A DNA stretch of 64,000 nt from Calendula officinalis (Eukaryota; Streptophyta; Magnoliopsida; Asterales; Asteraceae), in assembly GCA_963853835.1 (NCBI GenBank), contig OY970825.1:26536835-26600834 (forward strand), read 5' to 3'. Below the pieces are notes generated by a model, which saw nothing but the letters and a program-made list of their open reading frames with translations, was not told the DNA's origin and did no database searches. This document shows, one piece after another, positions 22,463 to 33,614 of this stretch. Position numbers and translations under genes: made by a program. The stretch's first letter is position 1, and every line of letters starts with the position of its first letter.

Positions 22463-24100
22463 TTTTTGAAGTTTCTCACGAAGTATAATGAATCTTGGGT
22501 GATAAACTGGTAATGATACAGAGTTTTTTGCCAAAATAATGCAGTATGCATCAAGATTGTACAAATAATGTCATTTTTTGTGGTTTTGCAAAACTAATGC
22601 TATCCCCTTGTACTACACCCGGATCTCCAACGTTCCCCAAGCAGCAGACCCGGATCCCCTCTTTTTTCTGTTTTTTCTGCACTTTTTGTACCTTCCTGCA
22701 CATTTGTACTTTCTTGTAGGATCCCCTACATCTACACCCGGATCCCTTAAGGGTATCCCCTACTCACAGACCCGGATTCCCTTGGGGGAACCCCAACCCG
22801 TACGCCCGGATAACAATATTATCTCTCATATAAGATACACTAGGGTGAAAAACAAAAACATCACAAACAATAGCACAAAAACAATATACAGAAAAAACAA
22901 CAAAAGGACTAAGGGAAAATGTTGGATTCAAATTTGGTGTCGTTAAAGATAATAAGTCCAAAGTCTAAGACATTGATACTTCATACGTTGATATTGTATA
23001 ATATTTGTAATCTTCTGCAGATTATAAGCGTTATCACAACTAATACTGTTTACGTAATAAAGACACAATTACACGTGAATATGGGACACAATAGAGAGAA
23101 TGTCACCTAGTTCAAGTGCAAATTGGGCCCACTTTGTATGTTTTTTGTTGTTATTTGTCTATTTCACATAACTAATGTATTGCTACCAACCAACAAATCC
23201 TAAATTTCTTTCATCTTGCAGTTGGCGTTTTCTAAATTCTATTTGTTTTTTGGAATGTGAAATGGAACATCATAAAATTCATTCCTTTCATCCTATGGAC
23301 GGAAGAGAATAATGTTACAAATTGTCAAGAGTTTTCCTACTTATATCGTGAACAATTTTAGTTATGCAAGTTCAGCTATGAGTTATTATATATTATTTTT
23401 TAACGGCTAACACATACTTCTTAAATCTACATAATTTTTCTTCACAAGTCTTGAATCCACAACAATTTTACAGGACACCTAAATACCAAATACCATTAAA
23501 CTACAAGCCTTTGGTAATTTTGCTAATTAATATTGGTATTGTATAAATGTTTGAAACATCATCATCCATATTGGTTAATATATTTTAGAGGGTGACTTTT
23601 TTTTATATCTATATATTTCTTAAACACAACTCTGTATATTTAGCAAAATCTTAATTTTTAAAGTAGTTTGTTACACCCGTAAAAAATGGTTTGCGGAAGA
23701 ACGGACGTAGACGTCACAAATAAACACAAACATATGATTAGCGTATAACAGTAAATGTTTTTAAAATTTCATTAAATGTTTAAGTTTAAACATAATGAAT
23801 TCAATAATTGAATAAAATATTATTTAATACATAAATAATTATTAAAAAGAAATGATTAATTTTAAAATATTTATTTATATAAATAAAACAATAATAAATA
23901 AGTATTAAGTAAATAGTTAATATATACATAATTTAATTTTAATTAATTAATTAGTTAAAATCAGTAAATCCAATTAATGGGTTTGGGCTTGATATATATG
24001 GGCTAGACTGGGCAAACCCTATATTGGGCTTCGAAAATCAAATTTAGGTTTATTATGTTTGTATTGGGCTGGGTTTTATTCTTGTGAACCAAATATTGAT
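22463..24100. other. Intergenic DNA with CCCGGAT-rich patch
   Basis: Between 22615 and 22815 the words ACCCGGATCCC and close variants recur five times, perhaps a decayed LTR. The rest is AT-rich with no gene. Confidence 0.45.
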
Positions 24101-24913
24101 ACTGGGCTCGGTAACAAAACAGCGAGAAGATGAAAACACCGCCGGCGACGGGAAACGTTGGTCTGCGTTGTTGCAGGCGGCGGGAAATGAAAGCACCGCC
24201 GGGAGACACACAGATGCACACACACTTACACACCTAGTGTCACCGGGATGAAACACTCGTCGGAGATATTCTGGGAAAACACACACGCACACTCAGCCGC
24301 ATTCTGCACCCACTGTTTCACACAATGAAACCCACACACACGCGCAGAAACCCACTCACAAAGCTCACCTTCGCCGGCGCACCTACCGAAATCTGGTGGT
24401 AAATATCTGGATGTCGAGTTCTTTTAGTTTCAGTTATTAATTACAGCAAATTGTTGGTCTCCAAACTTAGATATAACCCTTTTTGCTTGCACAATTATAT
24501 GATATAGATCTGATTTTAGGGCTATGGATTGGAATCTACAGTCTCTGCTACACACCTTCATTTGTGAATTTTGAACTAATTATGGATCAATATTCCCAAT
24601 TCATAGAACTCACTTAGCTAATGGCATCTGTAATTTGATGGATAATTATTTGCATTGTTGTTATATAGGAGTATGATATTTGGGCAAACTATACCAGAAG
24701 CTATACACGTTTTATTACTCTCTGTTTACCTTTTGATGTAGTTAACTTCCAAAAAATACCTTTTAACGTATCTGTTTACCCGAAACCAGCATTATGCTAA
24801 GCTGGCACCGGTAAGCATCAATTTGAATGGTTTTACTGGCTAAAGGGAATTCACATAAACCGATACATACGATAGTAGGTGTTGGAAAGTTTAGAAAAGT
24901 AAGTTTTGAAGTA

Positions 24914-25225
24914 CTTCCTCCGTGTCAAAATAAGTGACACACTTTTCATTTTGGGGTGTATCAAAATAAGTGACGCACTTTGAAAACTTTCCTTATATGG
25001 TAAAAATAGTGGGACCCATACCCACTAACTATCCACTTTAATAAAGGAAATTACCCTTATACCCTTACTTTTACTTAAAAAACTCATTAATATCACTTTA
25101 TTCAAGGAAAGTGGGACCCATTCTCCACTAACTATGTACTTTAATTTATTTTAATCTATACTTTAATCTTTTACCTCAAAAAACGTGTAAGCCAATTTGT
25201 GTCACTTATTTTGATACGGAGGAAG
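24914..25225. mobile_element. Stowaway-like MITE
   Basis: 312 bp, CTTCCTCCGTGTCAAAATAA to TTATTTTGATACGGAGGAAG, flanked by TA (24912-24913, 25226-25227). Confidence 0.88.
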
Positions 25226-25247
25226 TACAATATATACAATATTAAAA

Positions 25248-26225
25248 GAGTAAATTACACCGAAGGTCCCTGTGGTTTACCACTTATTACAGCCACAGTC
25301 CCTGAACTTCGTTTATTACACCAGACATCCCTGGTATATACAATTTGTTACACTCATGGTCCCTGTTGCCCTTAACTTTTTCCAAATGATGAAAATACCC
25401 TTTTGGTCTTTTGTAATAAAGTGAAGATAAGGGACCGTGAATGTAATAAGTGATAAACCACAAGGACCATCTGTGAAATTTACTTTATTAATTGATTTTT
25501 TTCTTTTCTCTCTTTAATTCACATTCTTCCGCCACATTCAGACTCACTACTCGCCTCTATCTCTTTGAATTCAAACCTCAATCAATAATCATCATCGTCG
25601 CATAATCAACCCCTGCCTCCGGTTGCCTTCTCCAGTTGTTCCGCCCCCGATGGCGTTCTATCGACCTGAGTGTGCAAAATACCAACTCCTCTGGCGATGT
25701 GCATCAATTGTCTGAATCACCGCGTGTGCAAACCACCAAATCCTCTGGTGACGTGCATCAATTGTCTGAATCAATTCTGGTCGATAGAACGTCATTGGTT
25801 CGGAACAACTTGAGAAGGAAACCGGAGGCAGGGGTCAGTGACGGATGGAATTTTCAAGGGATTTGGTGGCGCGACGATAATTTCTATTAATTGTTTTTTG
25901 AATTTAAAGAGACAGAGGTGAGTGGTGAGTCTGAATGTGACGGAAGAACATGAATTAAAGAGAGAGAAGAAAAAAAATCAACTAATAGAGTAAATTTCAC
26001 GGATGGTCCCTGTGGTCTATCACCTATTACATTCACAGTCCTTTATCTTCACTTTATTACAAAAGGCCAAAAGGGTATTTTCGTCATTTAGAAAAAGTTA
26101 AGGGCAGTAGGGACCATGGGTGTAACAAATTGTATACACCAGGGACCTTCAGTGTAATAAATGAAGTTCAGGGACTGTGCGTGTAATAAGTGGCAAACCA
26201 CAAGGACCTTCCGTGTAATTTACTC
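25248..26225. mobile_element. MULE foldback element, almost fully palindromic
   Basis: 978 bp with ends GAGTAAATTACACCGAAGG / CCTTCCGTGTAATTTACTC and the 10-bp duplication AATATTAAAA (25238-25247, 26226-26235). The inverted arms extend nearly to the centre: TCACATTCTTCCGCCACATT pairs near 25930, GGCGTTCTATCGACC pairs with GGTCGATAGAACG near 25780. The loop has a direct repeat with TGCATCAATTGTCTGAATCA twice (25698, 25756). The 84-residue frame at 25636 is a by-product. It is related to the elements at 10163 and 46679. Confidence 0.88.
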
Positions 26226-26235
26226 AATATTAAAA

Positions 26236-27340
26236 TGTATATAGTTGGATACACTCTTATGTAGTTTGGCCATATGCTTTTGTTATTGTAGAATTTTTGT
26301 AATTTTTTCACACATATTTTTTCGTCTGATTTTATGCAGCTTCAACGCACAGAGCATTCATGGAACATGGAGTGAATATAAGAGTACGTTTCTTTGCTTT
26401 ACTTCAATTTTCCTTTTTGTAATTAATTAATTAATCATTCAGGAAAGCATTCGCTTATTATGATGCATAATCTAAAAGAATAAAGTTTTATGTTTATGAT
26501 ATGTAGGCAATGCTAGTAATCTTCCATATTGGCACCCGATCAGGTCCTCAAGTTAAAACAACTCACCCTAGGTGAGACAAACAAGGTAAATACTGCTTCA
26601 TACAATTAGTCTTGTATCAGTAGCAGCAGTAAATTCATAAGTTTGGAGCAATATTGGTATGCCCCAACATTATAGATAAGCTGTCAATTGTGTGCTGGCA
26701 AGGTTTCCAGCAATACACAATTTAATACAAGTATATTAGAACTTTGTTTATAGGGTTTTGCTCATATCTGTTTTAAAATCATATCTTAACAACTATTAAA
26801 TGAAGTTAAACTTCTATTTATAAATGTAATTAAGTAGTACTGTAATATATTGTCTATTTTGCCTTTTCCATAAATTAAGAGTTTTTGATGAATTCAACCA
26901 AGAATAATTTAGTAATTCAATATTTGGAAAGATATCCTATACATACTCTAGCAAAATGATAAGTTGATTGTTATGATTTTTGATAGCATTTGACAGTGAT
27001 ATAATGAAATTAATAACTAAAGAATGTTATAAATAAAAAAATGTTTCGTTAGAATACGCAATCATCAGAAACAATAGGCGCGGTTGATCGCACTTAACTT
27101 ATTTGTGGTAAAGAGTACAAGAAAAGTAAAATTTGCGTACTAAATTAACTCTATTAACTATTGAAATGTACATAATTAAGGGCATAAAGCTTATTTAAGA
27201 AGTTTTTAAACTTAAAAATCCATTAAATAAGTTTTCCCTCTCCATTTCACATTTCCACGAGTGTAGCTCACCTCCGCCGCCAATACTCGGCTGCTCACTA
27301 CTTATCCCAAAAATACTCTCAAATATCCATGTATCAATAT
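26236..27340. other. Intergenic DNA downstream of the ERF gene
   Basis: Apart from the exon-like pieces noted at 26339 and 26507, it is AT-rich with no gene. The frame at 27195-27413 overlaps the ERF end in another phase. Confidence 0.5.
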
Positions 27341-28183
27341 CTATTTCCAAAGGTAACCCCCTCCACTGGTGGCTGTTGGAGGCTGAATCATATTTTCCAA
27401 TAAAACATCCCATGGTAAGTCCTCGTCAGCCACCTCTACTCTGGCGGTTGACGGCAGCAATGCCTCCACTGTGTTTTCACCTAAAAGTTGCTCAAAAATT
27501 GATGTATCCACAGTAAGAAATTCCCAGTCAAAGTCATAGTCAGCTACCACCTCCTCATTACTGGTGGTAGTTGACGGTTGCTCCACCGTCTCATTTTTCT
27601 TTTGCCTTTTCCGATGTGTTTTTCCGGCGGAGGAGGATGTTGTTGGTGGAGAAGGAGATAGTTCATTAGATTGTAAGAGGTTAGAAGCGGGTGTTGGGAA
27701 CCGATCAATTGATGAGCCGAGCAAGAGCGGGAAATTAAGCTTGGCGCGTGAGCCATGAAGCTCAAAGGCGGCTTTATCATACGCCAATGCCGCTTCCTCT
27801 GGCGTATCAAACGTTCCCAGCCACACTCGAGTTCTCTTTTTCATTGGATTTGTTACCTCCGCCGCAAACTTCCCCCATGGCCGCCGCCTGATTCCTCTGT
27901 ACCGCGTCCAATCCACCGGACCCTTTTCGCCACGCGCAGTTTTCCCCCTTTTTGTTTTTCTAGCAGTCTCCGATTTCACTTGTGACCCGGAATCTTCTGA
28001 GTCATTTCCCGGCGTAGGAGTCGTTAAACTCGAGACAGAGGTTGTGCTTTCCGGTTGGAAAGTTTCTAAAATGTCATGCAGATCTTCGAGGAGATTCTCC
28101 GGCAAGTGGGGATCCCCTAGGTTTCCCCAATCAGAGACGCTGATCAGATCACCATGATCGCCGGAAAATGTCTGAAACTCCAT
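27341..28183 (-). CDS. AP2/ERF transcription factor (ERF group IX-like)
   Basis: An intronless gene of 280 residues, length and structure typical of the ERF family, which binds GCC-box promoters in the nucleus in ethylene, jasmonate and defence responses. The AP2 domain covers residues about 95-153 (YRGIRRRPWGKFAAEV, then WLGTFDTPEEAALAYDKAAF, ending AKLNFP). A basic stretch RKTKRGK (75-81) and KTHRKRQKK after the domain may target the nucleus. The C-terminus is acidic with DYDFDWEFL and DEDLPWDVLL, likely activation segments. The usual Arg-Asp of ERF domains (AAEIRDP) is Thr111-Asn112 here (AAEVTNP), so the ERF-defining Asp19 is lost. I start at 28183 because a TATA box lies just upstream and the earlier in-frame ATG would be inside the promoter. 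Confidence 0.93.
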   Translation of the reverse strand: MEFQTFSGDHGDLISVSDWGNLGDPHLPENLLEDLHDILETFQPESTTSVSSLTTPTPGNDSEDSGSQVKSETARKTKRGKTARGEKGPVDWTRYRGIRRRPWGKFAAEVTNPMKKRTRVWLGTFDTPEEAALAYDKAAFELHGSRAKLNFPLLLGSSIDRFPTPASNLLQSNELSPSPPTTSSSAGKTHRKRQKKNETVEQPSTTTSNEEVVADYDFDWEFLTVDTSIFEQLLGENTVEALLPSTARVEVADEDLPWDVLLENMIQPPTATSGGGYLWK

Positions 28184-28237
28184 ATCGATGTTTGATTTAA
28201 GTGGAGTTCTTGTGTGTACTAGCTGGTAGGACTGTCG

Positions 28238-28248
28238 TCTATATATGG
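28238..28248 (-). promoter_or_regulatory. Candidate TATA box of the ERF gene
   Basis: The minus strand reads CCATATATAGA about 55-65 bp before the start codon. Further TATATA runs lie upstream, so the exact element is uncertain. Confidence 0.5.
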
Positions 28249-28318
28249 CTTTGGTGTATATATAATATGGCTTATATATATGCACATGTGAATATATATA
28301 TTTATATCTATATGCCAC

Positions 28319-30506
28319 ACGCAGGAGCTTAAATTGACATGTAAATATGTAAGTTTATTTATGTCTGAGTGTACGATTGATTAATCATCTATTCTAAATT
28401 TATGTGTCTAGTTAAGTACGTAATTTACTACTCTCTTTTTTCAATAAGGTATTCCTATTATAAGATATATTTTTACCTCGTGATATACACGATCTAATTG
28501 TTGTCATGACCCTTTCCAAATAATCTCCTAATCATCTGATATATGTTTACCCAGAGAGTGATCGAACTTGAGACCTCTAGCTTCCAAATGGTTGTTTAGT
28601 TAGTTACTATGGACGTTCTTGTTACTTGATGCATATTAACGAAAATAAGCTATCACGCTTACTTTTTGATTATGCAAACAAATACTAATTAAATTACTTA
28701 ATGTTATGAAGTTTTCTAATAACCTGTAGGTTATAAATTTGTCTCAGTTAAAAATATGTGTGGTATTAAATTATTAATTGTGTAAATAAATATTAATAAA
28801 TTAACAGCATACCAGTACTTTTTAAAATACTTCTAATCTACATTAATTATTATTATTTTATTATTTTGTTATAGTAGGATTAGAATCTATAACTATATGT
28901 CAATAAGAAATATCTCCACCACTTAGGTTAGAAACACTTTTATCACTAAATAAATGGCAGTGCTTAAAATAATTAACGATAAAAAGTGTGTGAAATGTGG
29001 AACACATTATTAATGTTTTTTTTAAGTAGCTCTATAGTACTTTTGTACTGTCTGCTTTTAAATGATATGATAAACAATGTTTTAAGTTTTCTATCAACTT
29101 TTTCATAATTATTAAAATATAATATAACTTTTGATGGCTTATTCATCATATCAATAAGATTGATATTTAAATCATTTGATATTGTAGATTCTTATCAAAA
29201 TAATTATTGAAGTTGTTAGTTGAATAAAGGCCAGTATATCTATTTATTTAATTAATTAAAATATATATAAACTAATTAGGTTTTTGTGTCAAGAGTCAGC
29301 AAATACTCTGATGTATATGTATATTCTTAATAAGGAGTTATAAACACTGCCCAATATTTTTAATTTTCTTAAGCACTAATAAAAGAAATTTAAACTTTTT
29401 TAAAGGTATTCCATTATATGAGCTTTCTCGAGGTGGCCGAATTTTACTTATGATGTATTTGACCTAAACGGTGTCATAATAGTTTCAGAACTTCTTCTAA
29501 TCATTTTGTAATGTTTACATAAGAAATGATCAAACTCGTTTCTTATAGAAAGTCATTCGGAACATTATGTATGAAATTAAACCAAATTAGAAATGGAAAA
29601 TATGTGATTTATCATAGACAACATAACGATCCCTGCTTTTGAAAAAAAGCAAAGAGTGAGGAGAATATAAAATAGAAATGGAATTAATGAAGCGAAATAC
29701 TACAAATAAAAGTTTGGTGGAAACAACCACTATTTTGTCTCCAAGCTAGCAAAGATAATTCACGATAAAAGCAGTCGAGGACCAAATGCTATTTTCCAAT
29801 TTTAAATAAGAAGCTTTGATAGGTTTGTTATGTGTCACAATAAAAATAGCATACCACCTTTTGATTTACACATACTTAAACCAACTATAAATAAGTTACA
29901 AGGCAACATTTACATAACCCACGATAAAGAAAAAACTTGCGATAAAACGTGCAATATGCCGCCTTATCACGTTTTATCTTGCGTCACGTCTTACATAGCC
30001 GTCATACACTATTTCGTAATTACAGAGTTGCGTCTAGCATCACCATAGCTCGCCGTCACGACACATTTTTTAGAACTTTAGGTTTATACATTAGAACGTA
30101 TTTCATTTGGTGCAATCATATTTTAAAAGAAAAATATCCTTTTACACCAAAAATGTGTAATTTTTTGGCACTTACACTATATTATTGAATTGTTTGCATA
30201 TGTCTGTAATATTAGTTGTACAATTTAGATTTAAAATGTGGCTATCGTTATTTAAATATTATATAGTTGTGAACATATTTTATAATAATGTATGATTATA
30301 ACAATTGAATATTGATAAATAACAAATAATAACAAAAATAAAGATTAACTTGAAAAATTAATTTCTATAAGAATATCATTTTTATAATAAGATATGTAAA
30401 GTTAAAGAGTTTAGTAATGTATTAGTATTCGATTAATGTTAAATTAGAAGGGCTAAAAACTGGATATAGAAAAATAAAATTAAATAAGAAATGCAGAAAA
30501 CATATA
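28319..30506. other. Intergenic DNA upstream of the ERF gene
   Basis: AT-rich. A possible old SINE in minus orientation lies near 28530-28600 (GGTCTCAAGTTCGATCAC on the minus strand). An 11-bp inverted repeat GATAAAACGTG / CACGTTTTATC occurs at 29941-29982. No gene is visible. Confidence 0.45.
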
Positions 30507-30818
30507 CTTCCTCCGATTCAAAATAAGTGATACACTTTCTTTTTTGGGTGATTCAAAATAAGTGATACACTTTGAAAAGTTTCCTTATTTGACAAATAAA
30601 ATGGGACCCACACCCACTAACTATTTACTTTAACAAGGTGAAATGACCCCTTTACCCTTACTTTTTACTTTTAAACATCATTAACCTTACTTTATTCAAA
30701 AGGTGTGGGACCCATTCCCCACTAACCATCCAATTAATCTAATTTAACCATCATTATAATCTTTTGCCTCAAAAACCGTGAAACCCCAAGTGTATCACTT
30801 ATTTTGAATCAGAGGAAG
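30507..30818. mobile_element. Stowaway-like MITE
   Basis: 312 bp, CTTCCTCCGATTCAAAATAA to TTATTTTGAATCAGAGGAAG, flanked by TA (30505-30506, 30819-30820). Confidence 0.9.
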
Positions 30819-30840
30819 TATAAGTCAGTTGAGTTATATA

Positions 30841-31104
30841 CTCCCTCCGTCCCTAAATAAAGTTCCCATTTCCCCTTCAAGTTTTGTCCCTAAATAAAGT
30901 TCCCATTTCTCAAACATAAGGGGTCCACTTAATATAATAATATTATTACAAATACTTTCACCACTAACTATCTCTTAAAACACTTTCTCTCTCCAATCAA
31001 ACCTTATATTTTAATCAAAAGTAATACCAAATACCCCACCATTAACTATCTCCTAAAATATTGTGCCCAACCCAAATGGGAACTTTATTTAGGGACGGAG
31101 GGAG
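30841..31104. mobile_element. Stowaway MITE (CTCCCTCCGTCCC type)
   Basis: 264 bp with near-perfect inverted ends CTCCCTCCGTCCCTAAATAA / TTATTTAGGGACGGAGGGAG, flanked by TA on both sides. The phrase TAAAGTTCCCATTT is repeated directly near the left end. It lies 22 bp from the preceding MITE. Confidence 0.92.
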
Positions 31105-31414
31105 TATAATATACTGAGTAATATATTAATAGAATTGATAGCAATCGATATAGCGAACTATGAAAACCTAAGGCATTGGCCCAAGTTCAGCCCAACTTCA
31201 GTCCACTGTATGTCTTTAACCATATGAATTTGATTAAAGCGTTACAAATCTGTCCTAAAAAGTCTCACTTTCATGCTATCTACACTTTTCTAAAATACAT
31301 ATTTGTGTGATTAATTTCTTTTGTGGAAAATTATATATATTTAATTAAATAAGCCTAAAGTTATACTTAATAAAATGAATAAAACACATAATAGAAAATA
31401 TTTAAAAATATATA

Positions 31415-32267
31415 CTTCCTCCGATTCAAAATAAGTGCTACACTTTTAACTTCATGTTTTTTGATGCAAAATATTGTAATAGAGATTATGATAGATTTAA
31501 ATTTCAATGGGAGTTTTTTCAAAAGCTTATTACTATTACAATAAGCTTTTGAATGACTCTTTACCATTGAAATTACAAGCTTTTTTATAAGCTTTTTCAA
31601 TGACTTTTTTCCTACTAACCTTTTAACACACTTTCGATGTTTGTCTTTTTTGGTCCCCTATTTTTGATAAGTTTTCATTTTAAACCTTTTAACACACTTT
31701 CAATGTTCTTTTTAATATTTGCAATGTAATGTTTTTATCTATCTAAATATTAATGTTAATTATTATAATATTATTGTATGAAATATTTTTAAAAATATTA
31801 AGCTTTATAAGATGTAAAAAAAATTGTCAATTTATATATAAGGGGTATTTATGAAACATTTGAGATAGATAAAGGTAAATTAGAAATATTATAAAAGAAA
31901 AAGCTTTTGTAAAAGGTTAACCATTGGAGATGTTATTTAGGAATAGTTTTTTGGTTATTGCAATGTTGATGTGGCAAAAGTAATAAGCTTTTGTGAGGTT
32001 AACCATTGGGGTTGCTCTTAGTAAAGAAGGGTCCCACATTTGACTTTATTGATCTTCTATTCTATATTAGATAATAAATTTCACTTCTTTTAAAGTAGAA
32101 GGGCAAAAGAGAAAGTAAATTAGAGAATGTTAATGATGTTTAATAAAGTTAAGTAAGGATAAAATAATAATTTTATATATAAAAATTTACCAAATAAGGA
32201 AAATGTGGCACTTATTTTGAATCACCTATATAAGGAAAGTGTAACAGTTATTTTGAATCGGATGAAG
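31415..32267. mobile_element. Composite Stowaway-like MITE with nested insertion
   Basis: The outer ends CTTCCTCCGATTCAAAATAA and TTATTTTGAATCGGATGAAG are flanked by TA, but the spacing is 853 bp instead of about 312. The middle (about 31500-32025) is foreign. It begins CAATGGGAG with CAAAAGCTTATTA and ends with the complementary TAATAAGCTTTTGTGAGG and ACCATTGGGG. A second internal terminus-like segment (ACTTATTTTGAATCACC, 32210) precedes the real end. Confidence 0.7.
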
Positions 32268-32466
32268 TATATACAAAACATGCATTATATTAATCTATTT
32301 ATAATAAAAAGAGATTTTAGGATGCCACATAACATATTTTAAAGGCTTTAATGACATATGACACCATAAGAGACTACCTTACTATTTATTAAATTTCGGT
32401 ATTTATTATTTATAAAATAATCAAGATAACGTTTTATTAATTTAGAATATTATAACAGGATAATGA

Positions 32467-32639
32467 GGTGTTAGAGGAGGATTTAAGGTGTTGCTCATGT
32501 CCAAGGTCATGGGTTCAAGTCCCATCGTGGACAAATTGGTGGGAGGTTTAAGGGAAGGCATACTGTCCCTTGTGGATGTCACTGTCTAAACTCGAACCAC
32601 TAACTTACTAACTAGCCGTTCAAAAAAAAATAAAAATAA
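32467..32639 (+). mobile_element. SINE with exact target duplication
   Basis: 173 bp, flanked by the 15-bp direct repeat ATAACAGGATAATGA (32452-32466, 32640-32654). It has a polymerase-III B box (GGGTTCAAGTCC near 32512), a weak A-box region, and an A-rich tail after CTAGCCGTTC. It belongs to the same family as 11795-11972. Confidence 0.88.
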
Positions 32640-32654
32640 ATAACAGGATAATGA

Positions 32655-33614
32655 CTATTTTTTTAGTTTCAAATAATAATTTTTAAAATTAATTTAAGAT
32701 ATTATAATTTAGGATAATCACCACTTTCTTTTTTAATAAATTTAAATCATACTTTTAATACAAATCCCAATACAAATCCTTATATGTTTTCTACATAATT
32801 ATAACCCGTGAAATTACTAAATTTTACGTTCTTCTACTATCTTTATTTGCTGAAAAGCACTTTACTGGGTTTTTATTTGACACTTCATTATTTTTCATAT
32901 TCTTCCAACATGTATTTTACGTTCATGTCATGTACATATGTTTTGAATTATATATTGTTAATTTTATGATAAAGTGACTAAAAAAAGTCAAACTCATGTA
33001 ATTATGTTATCTTCTAGTTTACATACAGTTTGTTTATTTTTTATGATACAATACGTGAATTTTCATGGGATATAAAACTAAACAATTTTTTTATTTTTTT
33101 AAAGAAGGAAACATTTTGAAATAGAGTTTCGGCAATGTCATCACCTCAACCAAAGAGACCCAGAATAAACTAAACATAGCTGTAACATATTTTATGTCGG
33201 CACAAAATCTAGTATTATTATATGTTTGGTAAATGTTAAAATGCATTTTAGTATCTTAAATTTTGTTATTGAATTATCTATTATCCTTAACTATTAAATA
33301 TATATCATGATCCCATGTATTTATAAAAATGAACAATTTAATACTTAAGTCATTAATTTTATCGTATATTTTTACATGAATTATTTATCTTATAATCTTT
33401 TATAAATTAAAAAAAAATCCATTTCAGAATATTGAAATTAAAAGTAAATTACTCAATGAAATAATCAATCAAGGGTATTGAAATGCAGTTTGAAAAAGAA
33501 AAAAAAAATGGTTATGCGACATTCTATCGATCCTTGGCTGGTATCCCTACACGACCGTCTTTTTTTCTCAATAAACACCATTAATCGATTCGGAGGCCTC
33601 CGCGTTGCCTGAAA
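32655..33614 (+). other. Upstream region of COQ8
   Basis: AT-rich, non-coding; nothing recognised apart from a short leader before the start codon. Confidence 0.5.

Larger units (their letters stand above)
24101..26590 (+). other. Possible exons of an unrecognised or non-coding transcript
   Basis: A GC-rich, CCGCCGG-containing block (24120-24400) ends at a good donor (GGTG|GTAAATATC). After two inserted transposons, exon-like pieces follow acceptors at 26339 (TTATGCAG|CTTC) and 26507 (TATGTAG|GCAATG), the last ending ACAAG|GTAAAT. No continuous protein could be assembled from them. This may be a non-coding RNA, an untranslated region of a displaced gene, or chance. Confidence 0.2.

Noticed and set aside
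24003..24292. Two minus-strand frames of 76-79 residues
   Set aside because: Different phases over the same CA/CCG-rich leader-like block; no homology recognised.
28184..28318. N-terminal extension of the ERF frame
   Set aside because: Contains the TATA-rich promoter and encodes no conserved residues.
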